NCBI RefSeq assembly: GCF_905220975.1
Contig: NZ_CAJNBK010000004.1
Coordinates: 310,001-374,000 of the forward strand
Direction: 5' to 3'
From: Paraburkholderia haematera
Lineage (GTDB): Bacteria > Pseudomonadota > Gammaproteobacteria > Burkholderiales > Burkholderiaceae
DNA length: 64,000 bases
In this document: one piece after another, positions 53,252 through 62,136 of the stretch
Layout: every line of letters begins with the position of its first letter
Position numbering within the stretch: the first letter of the stretch is position 1
Program-made: the position numbers and the translations under genes
The notes under the pieces: generated by a model
The model's input: only the letters and a program-made list of their open reading frames with translations
The model's database searches: none
What the model was told of the DNA's origin: nothing

Positions 53252-54328
53252 ATGTCCGCACGTCCCTACAGAATTGAAGCGCAGCCGCTGGTGCAGCGAT
53301 ATGCACGCGGCTGGCATTGTCTTGGTCTTGCCAGTGACTTTAAGGACGGCAAGCCGCACACGCTGAACATCTTTGGCCAACGTCTTGCCGCGTTCATGGA
53401 TTCGCAGGGGCGCGTGAACGTGGTCGACGGCTTTTGTCCGCATATGGGTGGCGATCTGAGCACTGGCCGCGTGGACGGCGACACGCTGGTGTGTCCGTTT
53501 CACGGCTGGCAGTGGGACGGCGAGGGCAACTGCCAGTCGATTCCGTACTGCAAGCGGATTCCGCCGAAGGCAAAAATCGGCGCATGGCAGACGTGTGAAC
53601 AGAATCAGCTCCTGTTCATCTGGCACGATCCTGAAGGTCATCCGCCGGGCGAGGACGTCGCGATTCCCCGCATCGATGCATGTTCTTCCGACGAATGGTC
53701 CGATTGGGTCGTGGACCTGATGGTGATCGGCACCAATTGCCGCGAGCTGGTCGACAACATTTCGGACATGGCGCACTTTTCCACGGTGCACGGCGCGCCG
53801 GTCGATTACTTCGCGAACCTGTTCGAAGGACACAAAGCGACGCAATTGCTGGTGGGCCGCAGCGAACGTCTCGGTGACGACGAGTTGATCGCGCTGTCCA
53901 CTTACTTTGGCCCGGCGTATCACATCACCGAGATGACAGGGCAAAGCGGCGGCCATCCGATTCATTCGATTCTGCTGAACTGCCATGTGCCGATCGACAT
54001 GAACAGTTTCGAGTTGCGTTATGGCGTGATGGTGAAAAAGGTTCCCGGTTTGTCCGACGAACAGAACATGGAGATTGCGCGCGCGTATTCGAAGCAGGCG
54101 CAGGCCGCGTTTTATGAAGACGTGGCGATCTGGGACACCAAGACGCGGATCGACAATCCGTTGTTGTGCGAGGGCGATGGTCCGTTGTATCAGATGCGCG
54201 ACTGGTATTCGCAGTTTTATCTCGATGCGGCGGATGTACGGCCTTCGAGTACGGCGAGAAAGGTGGTGGAGATCAAGGTGCGCGAAGGCGGTGCGCCGCC
54301 GCCTTTGCGACATGTATTCGAGGCGTGA
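53252..54328 (+). CDS. kshA: 3-Ketosteroid 9alpha-hydroxylase, Rieske oxygenase
   Basis: This is a 358-residue Rieske oxygenase. Rieske ligands are Cys62, His64, Cys81 and His84 (CPHMGGDLS, CPFHGWQWDG). The mononuclear iron site is Asp172-bridged His175 and His180 (NISDMAHFSTVH) and Asp290 (FYEDVAIWD). KshA hydroxylates C9 of 3-ketosteroids; with KstD this breaks ring B. GGAGGAGA precedes ATG 53252; the longer frame from 53162 is rejected. Its reductase KshB is encoded 20 kb upstream. It is monocistronic, ending in a clear terminator. Confidence 0.92.
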   Translation: MSARPYRIEAQPLVQRYARGWHCLGLASDFKDGKPHTLNIFGQRLAAFMDSQGRVNVVDGFCPHMGGDLSTGRVDGDTLVCPFHGWQWDGEGNCQSIPYCKRIPPKAKIGAWQTCEQNQLLFIWHDPEGHPPGEDVAIPRIDACSSDEWSDWVVDLMVIGTNCRELVDNISDMAHFSTVHGAPVDYFANLFEGHKATQLLVGRSERLGDDELIALSTYFGPAYHITEMTGQSGGHPIHSILLNCHVPIDMNSFELRYGVMVKKVPGLSDEQNMEIARAYSKQAQAAFYEDVAIWDTKTRIDNPLLCEGDGPLYQMRDWYSQFYLDAADVRPSSTARKVVEIKVREGGAPPPLRHVFEA

Positions 54329-54377
54329 TGAACCGTGGCAAGGGCGGTGCATGCGCCGCCTTCAGACTGCCGATCAA

Positions 54378-54407
54378 CCCCACGTTCTTCGGAGCGTGGG
54401 GTTTTTT
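54378..54407 (+). terminator. Rho-independent terminator after kshA
   Basis: A perfect stem CCCCACG / CGTGGGG with a 10-nt loop is followed by six T. It lies 50 bp after kshA and 4 bp before the stop of the convergent phosphatase gene; only the + direction has the T-run. Confidence 0.9.
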
Positions 54408-54410
54408 GCA

Positions 54411-55268
54411 TTAGGGATTCGTTGCGACGGAGGGCGCGGCCTCCAGATAGTTCTGGCGGATCTTTTCCGTATTCACGTGAAGCACGTCCACGAGGTAGTG
54501 CTGCATACCGCCGTATTGCTGATCGATGACCTCCATTGCCGCGCCGATGTAGCCGGGATCGACGGCCAGGAGCGGGGCCAGCACATCGGGCGCGACGCCG
54601 ATCTTTTGCAACTGCGCGGTTGCTTGGGCGTTGCCTGCCGCGTTATAGCGGTTCGATTCCAGGTAATTGGCAATTGCGGTAGCGCGATCGACGCCTAGCG
54701 CGGACAGCAGCAGGACGGTGGCGAATCCTGTGCGGTCTTTACCGGCGGTGCAGTGATAGAGGATGGTTTTGTTTTCTTCTGCGAGTTTTAGAAACCGGCT
54801 GAATTGCGGTTGGTAGTCGCTGGGGAATTGCTTGTAAAGCGAGATCATGAATTGATGCATTTGCGCCGGTGTGGAGCGCTTGAGCAATGGGATGATTGCT
54901 TCGGGGGAGAGGTTTCCGGCGAGTACGGGATCGGCTTGCCAGGGGAATTGAGTGGCGAAGGTCTGTTCGGCGGGTTTCTTTTCGCTTTCGGCGCGGAAGT
55001 CGAGGATGACGTCCAGGTGCATTGCCTTGAGTTTGGCGACGTCGGCTGGTGTGGCGAAGGCCGGGTTGCCGCTCCGGTAGAGGCGGCCGGGCTGGATCTG
55101 GCGGCCATCCAGGGTTGTTAGGCCCGCGAGGTCGCGGGTGTTCTGGATTTTTTCCATCTGGATGTAGGGGGTGGGGGTGGCTTGCTGGGCGGGTTGGGCT
55201 GTTGCTGTTATGGCTATCGTCGATAGTAGGGCAGCTAGTGCTGTGGGGATCTTCTGGTTGTGGTTCAT
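54411..55268 (-). CDS. Secreted tyrosine phosphatase-like protein
   Basis: This is a 285-residue protein with a signal peptide (MNHNQKIPTALAALLSTIAI, cut near ATA-QPA). The catalytic P-loop HCTAGKDRTG fits CX5R of the LptA/PtpB-type tyrosine phosphatases that act on lipids or phosphotyrosine; N-terminal ENTRDLAGL-type RDLGG motif (NTRDLAGLTTLDGR) supports it. Longer upstream in-frame starts run into the repeat element and are rejected. It has no obvious link to steroid catabolism and sits between the kshA terminator and the inverted-repeat element, so it may have come in with that segment. Confidence 0.82.
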   Translation of the reverse strand: MNHNQKIPTALAALLSTIAITATAQPAQQATPTPYIQMEKIQNTRDLAGLTTLDGRQIQPGRLYRSGNPAFATPADVAKLKAMHLDVILDFRAESEKKPAEQTFATQFPWQADPVLAGNLSPEAIIPLLKRSTPAQMHQFMISLYKQFPSDYQPQFSRFLKLAEENKTILYHCTAGKDRTGFATVLLLSALGVDRATAIANYLESNRYNAAGNAQATAQLQKIGVAPDVLAPLLAVDPGYIGAAMEVIDQQYGGMQHYLVDVLHVNTEKIRQNYLEAAPSVATNP

Positions 55269-55333
55269 GGTTTGGGGTTTGATGGTTTTGGTTAGTGATG
55301 GTTTTTTGCCTGTGCGGCGCTTTGTTTGTGTTT

Positions 55334-55543
55334 TTATGGTGTTGGCCTTTCCTTGTGTTCTTATTGGTTTATTAGTGTTCCCCCTGTGCGGGGGGGCACC
55401 TACTTTTCTTTGCCTGCCGCAAAGAAAAGTAGGCAAAAGAAAGCGGCTCACACCGCCAGCTCTTAAGCGGGTCCCCTGGCTTGGAGGAGGTAGTGGTGCA
55501 TCTGGAATCTGTGCCCTCGCACACTCCACGTTAGTGACAAAGG
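55334..55543 (+). repeat. Left arm of ~200-bp inverted repeat
   Basis: From tatggtgttggcc to gtgacaaagg, about 210 bp match, in inverted orientation, 55809-56020, with scattered mismatches. It contains the 14-bp hairpin arms CTACTTTTCTTTGC / GCAAAGAAAAGTAG (55400-55413, 55419-55432, loop 5 nt). Confidence 0.85.
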
Positions 55544-55808
55544 ATTCATCAGCTCCCACTCCGCACTGCGTGCGTCGCGGATCGGCCTGCCAGGGAAACC
55601 ATAGGCTTCGCTTCACGCACCAGGGGCCATCGGCTTCGCCTCGGCGAAGCGCCTCCGCACTCATGGGCGAACCCCACTTCGCATGAAGTGACCGCGGTCG
55701 CGGTGCAACGGTGAGCCGGGAGCCGAACGGAACGCGACGGCGGAAACACGGCGAACGGCTTTACGAATTACCGCGTCGGCGCGCGCAGCGCCGCCGGAAG
55801 TATGACGG

Positions 55809-56020
55809 CCTTGTCACTTACGCTGAATGTGCGAGGGCACCGATTCCAGATGCACCACTACCTCCTCCAAGCCAGGGGACCCGGTTAAGAGCTGGCGGTG
55901 TGAGCCGCTTTCTTTTGCCTACTTTTCTTTGCGGCAGGCAAAGAAAAGTAGGTGCTGCCCCGCACAGGGGCAACGCTAATAAACCAATAAGAAATCAAGG
56001 AAAGGCCAACACCATAAAAG
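55809..56020 (-). repeat. Right arm of ~200-bp inverted repeat
   Basis: This is the inverted partner of 55334-55543, with the same hairpin at 55919-55932 / 55938-55951. Such palindromic units are common in Burkholderia-group genomes; the function is not known. Confidence 0.85.
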
Positions 56021-56049
56021 TACAGCAAGGAAAGGCCAACACCATAAAA
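55996..56049. repeat. 24-bp direct duplication at outer end of the right arm
   Basis: A 24-mer beginning caaggaaaggccaacacc and ending ataaaa is present at 55996-56019 and again at 56026-56049, separated by 6 bp. The left arm has one copy. It marks a local duplication at the element's border. Confidence 0.85.
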
Positions 56050-56080
56050 CCACAAACAAACCGCCGAGCAGGCAAAAAAC

Positions 56081-57115
56081 CTACAACACCAAAACCCCCC
56101 GCTCCCGCGCAAGCGTCAACGCCGTATCTTCAATCATATCCTCCTGCCCGCCGACCAGGCGCTTCCTCCCCATTTCGACAAGAATATCCCGCGCCGGAAC
56201 CCGATACTTCGCTTCAGCCCGCTTGGCAAACAACAAGAACGACGAATAAACACCCGCATATCCAAGCGTCAACGCATCGCGATCAATCCGGATCGGCGCG
56301 TCCATGATCGGCACCACAAGATCCTCGGCCACGTCCGAGATACTGAAAACGTCAACACCCGTCTCAATCCCCATCCGCTCGCACACAGCGATAAGAACTT
56401 CCATCGGCGTATTGCCAGCGCCAGCCCCGAGCCCAGCAGCAGCGGCATCGATACGATTGGCCCCAGCGGCCACAGCTGCAATCGAATTCGCCACCCCCAT
56501 CGCAAGATTGTGATGCCCGTGAAAACCCAACTCCGTTTCAGGCTTCAACGCGGAACGAACCAGGCCAATACGCGCAGTCACATCGTCAGGCAACATGTAA
56601 CCGGCGGAGTCGGTGATATAGATGCAGTTCGCCCCATACGATTCCATCAGCTTTGCCTGTTTGACGAGCTGCTCGGGCGGCGACATATGCGCCATCATCA
56701 GAAAGCCAACCGTGTCCATCTCCAGCTTGCGCGCAAGACCAATGTGCTGCTCGGACACGTCAGCTTCCGTACAGTGCGTCGCGACCCGGATCGTGTGCAC
56801 GCCGAGTTCGTGCGCCATGCGCAAATGTTCAACCGTCCCGATACCCGGCAGCAGCAGGGCGGACACCCTGGCCTGTTTCAGCTCGCCGATCACGGCGCTG
56901 AGATAGGCCTCGTCGGTATGCGCGGGAAAGCCGTAATTGACCGATGCGCCACCCAGGCCGTCGCCGTGCGTGACTTCGATGAGCGGCACGCCAGCGGCGT
57001 CGAGCCCGCGTGCGATCGAACGCATCTGGTCGAGTGAAATCTGATGGCGCTTGGGATGCATGCCGTCGCGCAACGTCATGTCGTGTACGGTGATGCGGGT
57101 GCCTGCTAGTGACAT
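56081..57115 (-). CDS. hsaF: 4-Hydroxy-2-oxovalerate-type aldolase
   Basis: This is a 344-residue class II aldolase with the catalytic Arg16/Asp17 and His20 (TLRDGMH) and metal-binding His residues in GFHGHHN. It splits the hydroxy-oxo acid made by HsaE into pyruvate and an aldehyde that is channelled to HsaG. ATG 57115; the frame to 57166 lacks a site. Last gene of the DUF1302-DUF1329-hsaE-hsaG-hsaF operon, 10 bp after hsaG. Confidence 0.9.
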   Translation of the reverse strand: MSLAGTRITVHDMTLRDGMHPKRHQISLDQMRSIARGLDAAGVPLIEVTHGDGLGGASVNYGFPAHTDEAYLSAVIGELKQARVSALLLPGIGTVEHLRMAHELGVHTIRVATHCTEADVSEQHIGLARKLEMDTVGFLMMAHMSPPEQLVKQAKLMESYGANCIYITDSAGYMLPDDVTARIGLVRSALKPETELGFHGHHNLAMGVANSIAAVAAGANRIDAAAAGLGAGAGNTPMEVLIAVCERMGIETGVDVFSISDVAEDLVVPIMDAPIRIDRDALTLGYAGVYSSFLLFAKRAEAKYRVPARDILVEMGRKRLVGGQEDMIEDTALTLARERGVLVL

Positions 57116-57125
57116 GTCGGACTCC

Positions 57126-58025
57126 TTATGCAGTGGCGGGCGATGCAGCGAGCATCTGTTGGGCAAATACTTCGGCGGTTCGCGCGGCAGCGGCAGTCAT
57201 GATGTCGAGATTGCCCGCGTATTTCGGCAGATAGTCGCCGAGGCCTTCGACTTCCATGAATACGGACACACGGCGGCCGTCGAACACGGGGCCGTTTTTC
57301 AACGTATAGCCCGGCACGTATTGGCGTACTTCCTCGATCATCGCGTGCACGGAAGCCGTAATCGCTTCGACGTCCGGATCGGTTTCCGTCAGGCAATGGA
57401 TCGTGTCGCGCATGATCAGCGGCGGCTCGGCCGGATTGATCACGATGATCGCCTTGCCCACCGCAGCGCCGCCGATCTGCTCGATCGCGAGCGAAGTGGT
57501 GCGGGTGAACTCGTCGATGTTCTTACGCGTACCGGGGCCGACCGAACGCGACGACACGGTCGCGACAATTTCGCCGTACACCACGCGCTGCACGCGCGAA
57601 ACCGCATACACCATCGGAATGGTCGCCTGGCCACCGCACGTGACCATGTTGACGTTCATGGCCTGCTGGTCGATCTGCGCAGCGAGGTTGACCGGCGGCA
57701 CGCAGAACGGGCCGATCGCAGCGGGTGTCAGGTCGATCACGCGCACGCCGCGCGCGGTCAGTTTGTCAGAGTGCTCGCGGTGCACGTATGCGGAAGTGGC
57801 GTCGAAGGCGATGCGGATATCGTCGGCGGCCAGATGGGGCAGCAAGCCGTCAATACCGTCGGCAGTCGTTTTCAGTCCCATTTCGCGGGCCCGCGCGAGG
57901 CCGTCGGAGTCAGGGTCGACGCCCACCATCCACACGGGTTCGAGCACCGCGCTGCGGCGCAGTTTGTACAGCAGATCGGTGCCGATGTTGCCGGGCCCGA
58001 TCAACGCGCATTTGATCTTGCTCAT
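57126..58025 (-). CDS. hsaG: Acetaldehyde/propanal dehydrogenase (acylating)
   Basis: This is a 299-residue dehydrogenase. [10 protein letters not shown] at the N-terminus binds NAD and Cys130 ([10 protein letters not shown]) is the nucleophile. It converts the aldehyde from HsaF to its acyl-CoA and forms a channelling complex with it, as DmpFG does. In steroid catabolism the product is propionyl-CoA. Confidence 0.9.
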   Translation of the reverse strand: MSKIKCALIGPGNIGTDLLYKLRRSAVLEPVWMVGVDPDSDGLARAREMGLKTTADGIDGLLPHLAADDIRIAFDATSAYVHREHSDKLTARGVRVIDLTPAAIGPFCVPPVNLAAQIDQQAMNVNMVTCGGQATIPMVYAVSRVQRVVYGEIVATVSSRSVGPGTRKNIDEFTRTTSLAIEQIGGAAVGKAIIVINPAEPPLIMRDTIHCLTETDPDVEAITASVHAMIEEVRQYVPGYTLKNGPVFDGRRVSVFMEVEGLGDYLPKYAGNLDIMTAAAARTAEVFAQQMLAASPATA

Positions 58026-58059
58026 TCAATGGATCCTCAAGGAAAAGACACTCAAACGG

Positions 58060-58842
58060 TCAGATGAAGCGCACAGCGCAACTGCCGATGCCTTCAATCC
58101 GCATGTGCAGCTGGTCGCCGCAAGCGACAGGTATCAATGCCGCCAGCGAACCCGACAGCACGACTTCTCCGGCGAGCAATGGCATGCCGAGTTCGCCTAG
58201 CGTGTTCGCAAGCCATGCCACCGCATCGGCCGGGTGACCCAGCGCGGCAGCGCCGATTCCCTCCGCTACACGCGCGCCGTTCTTATCGAGCGTCATGCGG
58301 CAAGCGGCGAGATCGAGCGCGTGCGGTGAGACGCGCTCATCGCCGAGCACGTAGACGCCACAAGAGGCGTTATCGGCCACCGTGTCGCCGATGCGGATCG
58401 CCCAGTCGCGGACGCGCGAATCGACGATCTCGAAGCAGGCGCCGACGGCTTCGGTTGCGGCCAGCACCGCGTCTCGCGTGATGCCCGGGCCGCGCAAATC
58501 GTCTTTCAGATAGAACGCAATTTCGCCTTCCGCGCGCGGTGCGATCAGCTTCGCGATCGGGATGTCCTCGCCTGCGACGTAGTGCATACCGGACAGGAGC
58601 ACGCCGAAATCCGGCTGGCGCACGTCGAGCATGTCCTGCACGGCCTGGCTCGTTACGCCGATTTTCTTGCCGACAATGGTTTCACCCGCTTCGATGCGGC
58701 GTGCGACGAAATGCTGCTGCACGCGGTAAGCGTCGGCGAGCGACAACCCGCCGGCGCGTGCCGAGAACGGTGCGATCGGCGCGCGCTCGCGCCATGCGTG
58801 GTAAAGCTCGTCGCCGAGTGTGGCGTGAAGTGTCGAAGTCAT
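58060..58842 (-). CDS. hsaE: 2-Hydroxyhexa-2,4-dienoate hydratase
   Basis: This is a 260-residue hydratase of the MhpD/HsaE family (GKKIGVTSQAVQDMLDV; APRAEGEIAFYL; the Glu-x-Glu metal site). It hydrates the dienoate released by HsaD. ATG 58842 is used; the in-frame TTG at 58854 adds four residues. It lies between DUF1329 and hsaG. A GC-rich intercistronic hairpin (about 58872-58900) separates it from the DUF1329 gene. Confidence 0.88.
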   Translation of the reverse strand: MTSTLHATLGDELYHAWRERAPIAPFSARAGGLSLADAYRVQQHFVARRIEAGETIVGKKIGVTSQAVQDMLDVRQPDFGVLLSGMHYVAGEDIPIAKLIAPRAEGEIAFYLKDDLRGPGITRDAVLAATEAVGACFEIVDSRVRDWAIRIGDTVADNASCGVYVLGDERVSPHALDLAACRMTLDKNGARVAEGIGAAALGHPADAVAWLANTLGELGMPLLAGEVVLSGSLAALIPVACGDQLHMRIEGIGSCAVRFI

Positions 58843-58871
58843 GGCGAGCGCCAATAGAAAGGGAAAAGCGC

Positions 58872-58900
58872 CGGGGCGGACCTGAATCCGTCCCCGGTCG
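58872..58900 (-). terminator. Intercistronic GC-rich hairpin between DUF1329 and hsaE
   Basis: CCGGGGCGGA pairs with TCCGTCCCCGG with one bulge around a short loop. No T-run follows, so it may stabilise or attenuate the mRNA rather than end it. Confidence 0.4.
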
Positions 58901-58925
58901 TGGCCTCAAACGAGGTGCAACGAGA

Positions 58926-60317
58926 TCAATTACCCGCGCCGCGAATCGCGTCGGGTGAGAAGTACGCTTCGGTCAGTTGCGAGCCGCGCGTGAGCACGGG
59001 CATCGGTTCCTGATTCGACAGACGGTCCGCGTAGTAGGCGCCCGAGATCAGATCGTGATAGAACACGGAGGTCGAGTAGAACGTTTTGGCGTCGAACGCA
59101 TAGAGCGTCGGGGCGAGGTTGGTGCGCCACAGCGTGCCGCGGGCGTCGTAGTTATCGGCGGTAACTGCGTTCCAGGTGTCTTCGTCGAGATACAGCACTC
59201 GTTTCGCATATTGATGGCGATAACCGGATTTGAGCGTCGCCTGCAACACCCACACGCGATGCAGTTCGAAGCGCATGTACTGCGTGTTCTCATGGCCCTT
59301 GGTCAGAATATCGGTGTATTTGATCGACGGGTCCATCAGTTTGTAGTTGTCGTACGGCACATACACTTCGCGCTTGCCGAGGATCTTCCAGTCGTAACGT
59401 TCGCCTGAACCGTTGAAGAGGCGATCGTCGTCGACGGTGCGAAAGCCGCCCGGGCCTTCGGGTTGATCGAAGCCGAACTCAGGCGCCTGACGCACGCGCC
59501 GTGTGCCCGGGTTATAGGACCACGTGCGGCGTGTATCGGAGCCTTCCTGGTCCCACATCTCAAAGCCGGTGATGATCGTGCCGCGATCGGACAAGGGCAG
59601 CATGGTGGTCTGACGGAAGAAGCTCTTTGCGTTCAGCGCGTTCTTCGGATCGAAGTGGTCGGCGCTGCGCGGCCCGTAAATCGCGTACTGCACCTTACCC
59701 CATGCAATATTGCCGTCGGGGTAGACCACGGCCTGATCGTAGGTCGCGGTTTCGCCTTCGATCGCCGATGCGAAACGCAGATTCCACATCGCCTCGACAC
59801 CGTGTTTCGGCACCGGGAACGGCGTGACCGGCGGGAAATCCTTGAGGCCGTTCTGGTCTTTCGTCATCGTGGTGGTCGGCGCGTACAGACGGATGTCCTT
59901 GTACACGGCGTCGCCATAGCTGAAATCGCGGTGGCTCGGATAGACCGGAATCTTGAAGGTATCCGGATACTTCTTGAGCAGCGCTTTCTCGCCGTCGGTG
60001 AGACGCGCTTCGTACTGCTGCATGTTCTGCGCGGTGATCACGAAGAGCGGTTTCTCGTTCGCATACGGATCGGGAAAGCGCTGGCCCGGCTTGTAGTCGA
60101 CGCCCGACGGCGTGCCGAACCATTTGCCGCTCCACGCGGGAATCGTGCCGTCGGCGTTGCCCGCGCGTTCGGCACCCATCGGCGTGAGCGGACCTTCGAG
60201 TTTGGCGATATCTTCGGGGCTGGTTTTGGCGAACGATGGGGCGCCCAGTGCGGCTGCGAGCACCGCGCCTGCCGCGAAAACGCCGACACGCAGTGTGGGA
60301 TTGAAAATTCGACTCAT
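58926..60317 (-). CDS. DUF1329 outer-envelope protein
   Basis: This is a 463-residue secreted protein with a signal peptide ending at SFA-KT (about residue 30). It matches the DUF1329 family, found with DUF1302 and MMPL/RND genes near hydrophobic-compound degradation genes. The fold is probably a LolA/LppX-type lipid-binding half-barrel, suggesting steroid or lipid carriage in the periplasm (inference). AGAGGA precedes ATG 60317. DUF1302 lies 100 bp upstream. Confidence 0.85.
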   Translation of the reverse strand: MSRIFNPTLRVGVFAAGAVLAAALGAPSFAKTSPEDIAKLEGPLTPMGAERAGNADGTIPAWSGKWFGTPSGVDYKPGQRFPDPYANEKPLFVITAQNMQQYEARLTDGEKALLKKYPDTFKIPVYPSHRDFSYGDAVYKDIRLYAPTTTMTKDQNGLKDFPPVTPFPVPKHGVEAMWNLRFASAIEGETATYDQAVVYPDGNIAWGKVQYAIYGPRSADHFDPKNALNAKSFFRQTTMLPLSDRGTIITGFEMWDQEGSDTRRTWSYNPGTRRVRQAPEFGFDQPEGPGGFRTVDDDRLFNGSGERYDWKILGKREVYVPYDNYKLMDPSIKYTDILTKGHENTQYMRFELHRVWVLQATLKSGYRHQYAKRVLYLDEDTWNAVTADNYDARGTLWRTNLAPTLYAFDAKTFYSTSVFYHDLISGAYYADRLSNQEPMPVLTRGSQLTEAYFSPDAIRGAGN

Positions 60318-60417
60318 GACCAAATCCTCTTGCAGTAAAAATACGGCTGATTCAAAGGGTGATGCTTGCTGCAAAGCGCCTGAAACACAGGGCGCTCATC
60401 AAGCTCGGCGTGCGGCA

Positions 60418-62007
60418 TCAGAACGAGTAGGTCGCTGTCGCGAGCACATAATCGCGATCGGCGAGCGGGCGATTGTTCGGGTCCGGCGTGCCGAGGAATT
60501 TCGCGTAGACAATCCCGAGCTTCAGGTTGCTCAGGCGCGTGAAGTTCACACCGACCGTCACGCGGTGGTCGCCCACGCCGGTCAATGAACCCAGCGCACC
60601 GGATAGTGCGGATTTGCCGGTGAAGTCGTCGGCATAGGTGATCGGCACGTCGACGTCCCAGCCGTTGAAGACGTTCTTGTAGCTGAGGGTCCATGCCACC
60701 TCGAAGGCGGCGGAATTGCGCGTGTTGCTGAGCGTCGTCGAGCCCATGATCGGCGTGAGGTTGCCGGCGTGCACATACGAGACTTCACCTACCAGCGTTT
60801 GCGATGCGGCAAGGAAGGTCGGTCCGATCGAATAGATTGCGGAGAGATTCGATTGCCATACGTCGCCGCGCGTGGACTGTGCACCCGCGGGTGTGTTCAC
60901 GAGCACCGCGGCGCCTTGACGGTACGACGTTTCACCAGCGACGTTCACGCCGTTCAGATCGGTCGAGAAGCTCAGGCCGGAGAGTTTGATGTGGTCGAAG
61001 TACTTTTGCTGGTACTGGAGCGTCGGGAAGAACGTCGTGACGACACTCGGGTTCATGTCGTTGTAGTGCAGGTAGTACGCACCGATTTCGGTGTCGCCGA
61101 ACACGCGCCAGCGTGCGCCCACACCCCACTGGTCGTCGCCGTTCGGCCGGATGTCGTTGCCACGCGGAATCTGGATGCCGCCCGGCCCGATGATGTATTG
61201 CGCGCCGGGGCCGACGACGTCCGAGTAGCTCCAGAAGGCGCCGGGCGGCACGAGTCGGTTAGGCTGGAACGCAAACTGGTAATAGCCGAGCAGGCTGAAG
61301 TTAGGCGCGATTTGCCACTGCGTCGAAATCTGCGGCACGGGCAGCAGGATGTCCTTGACCTCCGCTCCGGCCACATAGCTCGCGGTCGCATTGGCCGGCC
61401 CCTGGGCGCCCGAGATGTTCGGAAAGAACACGCTTTCGCCCCACGCGACCACTTGCTCGCCCACCTTGACGTTCAGACTCGTGCCGCCCAGATGAATCGT
61501 GTCGTACGCATAGGCTGCGAGCAACTGCGGATATCCGCCGGCAAAGTAGCTCGCGTCGCTGGTGAACTGGTTATACGCGCCGCTATGGTTGACGGTGAAG
61601 GGCGCGTCGTTGTTGTTCGGGTGCTGGTATGCCTGATCGTAGAACACGTTGGCTCGCACGAAGACACCCCAGTCGTCGTGCTTGAGGTTCACTTCGCCGA
61701 GCAGGCTGACCTGATTCTCGATCAGCTTGTTCTTCGCGAAGTTGCGGTCGCCGTCGTCGCCGTTGATGTTTTCGGGCGTCAGCAGATTGCCGCTCGGCGC
61801 GCGCGTGCGCATTCCAAGGCCGTAGCCGAGCGTGAAGGTGTAATCGAGCGTGGTGTCCGCGCCGAGATTGACCGTGTCGCCCGCGTAAGCCGATGTGGCG
61901 AACGTCGTCATCGTTGCTGCCGACGCCGCTGCCAGCACGGCGAGTCTGCATGCCGCGCACACCGCGCGCATCGCCGGTGCGCGCTCTTGTGTTCCGTTGA
62001 TCTGCAT
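60418..62007 (-). CDS. DUF1302 outer-membrane beta-barrel protein
   Basis: This is a 529-residue protein with a signal peptide (cut near AYA-GD, residue 43) and a predicted outer-membrane barrel ending in Phe (ATATYSF), typical of BAM-inserted porins. It matches DUF1302. With DUF1329, YCF48 and the RND transporter it probably makes an envelope route for steroids. GGAGAC precedes ATG 62007. First gene of the five-gene operon, about 70 bp after a TAGTCC-type site. Confidence 0.87.
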   Translation of the reverse strand: MQINGTQERAPAMRAVCAACRLAVLAAASAATMTTFATSAYAGDTVNLGADTTLDYTFTLGYGLGMRTRAPSGNLLTPENINGDDGDRNFAKNKLIENQVSLLGEVNLKHDDWGVFVRANVFYDQAYQHPNNNDAPFTVNHSGAYNQFTSDASYFAGGYPQLLAAYAYDTIHLGGTSLNVKVGEQVVAWGESVFFPNISGAQGPANATASYVAGAEVKDILLPVPQISTQWQIAPNFSLLGYYQFAFQPNRLVPPGAFWSYSDVVGPGAQYIIGPGGIQIPRGNDIRPNGDDQWGVGARWRVFGDTEIGAYYLHYNDMNPSVVTTFFPTLQYQQKYFDHIKLSGLSFSTDLNGVNVAGETSYRQGAAVLVNTPAGAQSTRGDVWQSNLSAIYSIGPTFLAASQTLVGEVSYVHAGNLTPIMGSTTLSNTRNSAAFEVAWTLSYKNVFNGWDVDVPITYADDFTGKSALSGALGSLTGVGDHRVTVGVNFTRLSNLKLGIVYAKFLGTPDPNNRPLADRDYVLATATYSF

Positions 62008-62049
62008 TCCGTCTCCTCTGTGGTCACTTCTGAAATTTGTTGTGATCAG

Positions 62050-62093
62050 AGGTTAGGGGGCACGTGCGGCGCGAGAATCGTCAAAACGGACTA
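62050..62093 (-). promoter_or_regulatory. Candidate activator site plus -10 (DUF1302 operon)
   Basis: Minus strand TAGTCCGTTTTGACGATT (62093-62076), 20 nt, then TAACCT (62055-62050). Two mismatches from consensus. The start codon is about 45 bp on. Confidence 0.65.
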
Positions 62094-62136
62094 GTCGCTT
62101 GCCCCAGGGATGCGAGGCGTGCGTGTGTGAATGCGT

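Larger units (their letters stand above)
55269..56080. other. Non-coding gap holding a large inverted-repeat element
   Basis: This 812-bp gap has no supportable gene. It is filled by an element with two ~200-bp inverted arms (listed separately) around a ~265-bp centre (55544-55808). Open frames through the arms on both strands give the same low-complexity peptides and are not counted as genes. The centre contains short palindromes (e.g. gaccgcggtc) and nothing recognisable. Confidence 0.7.

Noticed and set aside
55334..56020. Insertion sequence
   Set aside because: No transposase frame and arms far longer than IS terminal repeats; called a repeat element instead.
55171..56307. Open frames on both strands through the inverted-repeat element
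   Set aside because: The frames encode the same low-complexity peptides from the repeat arms, lack ribosome sites and overlap the phosphatase and hsaF genes on the opposite strand.
60769..62094. 441-residue plus-strand frame opposite DUF1302
   Set aside because: Arg/His/Val-rich shadow; DUF1302 has a signal peptide, ribosome site and barrel ending on the minus strand.
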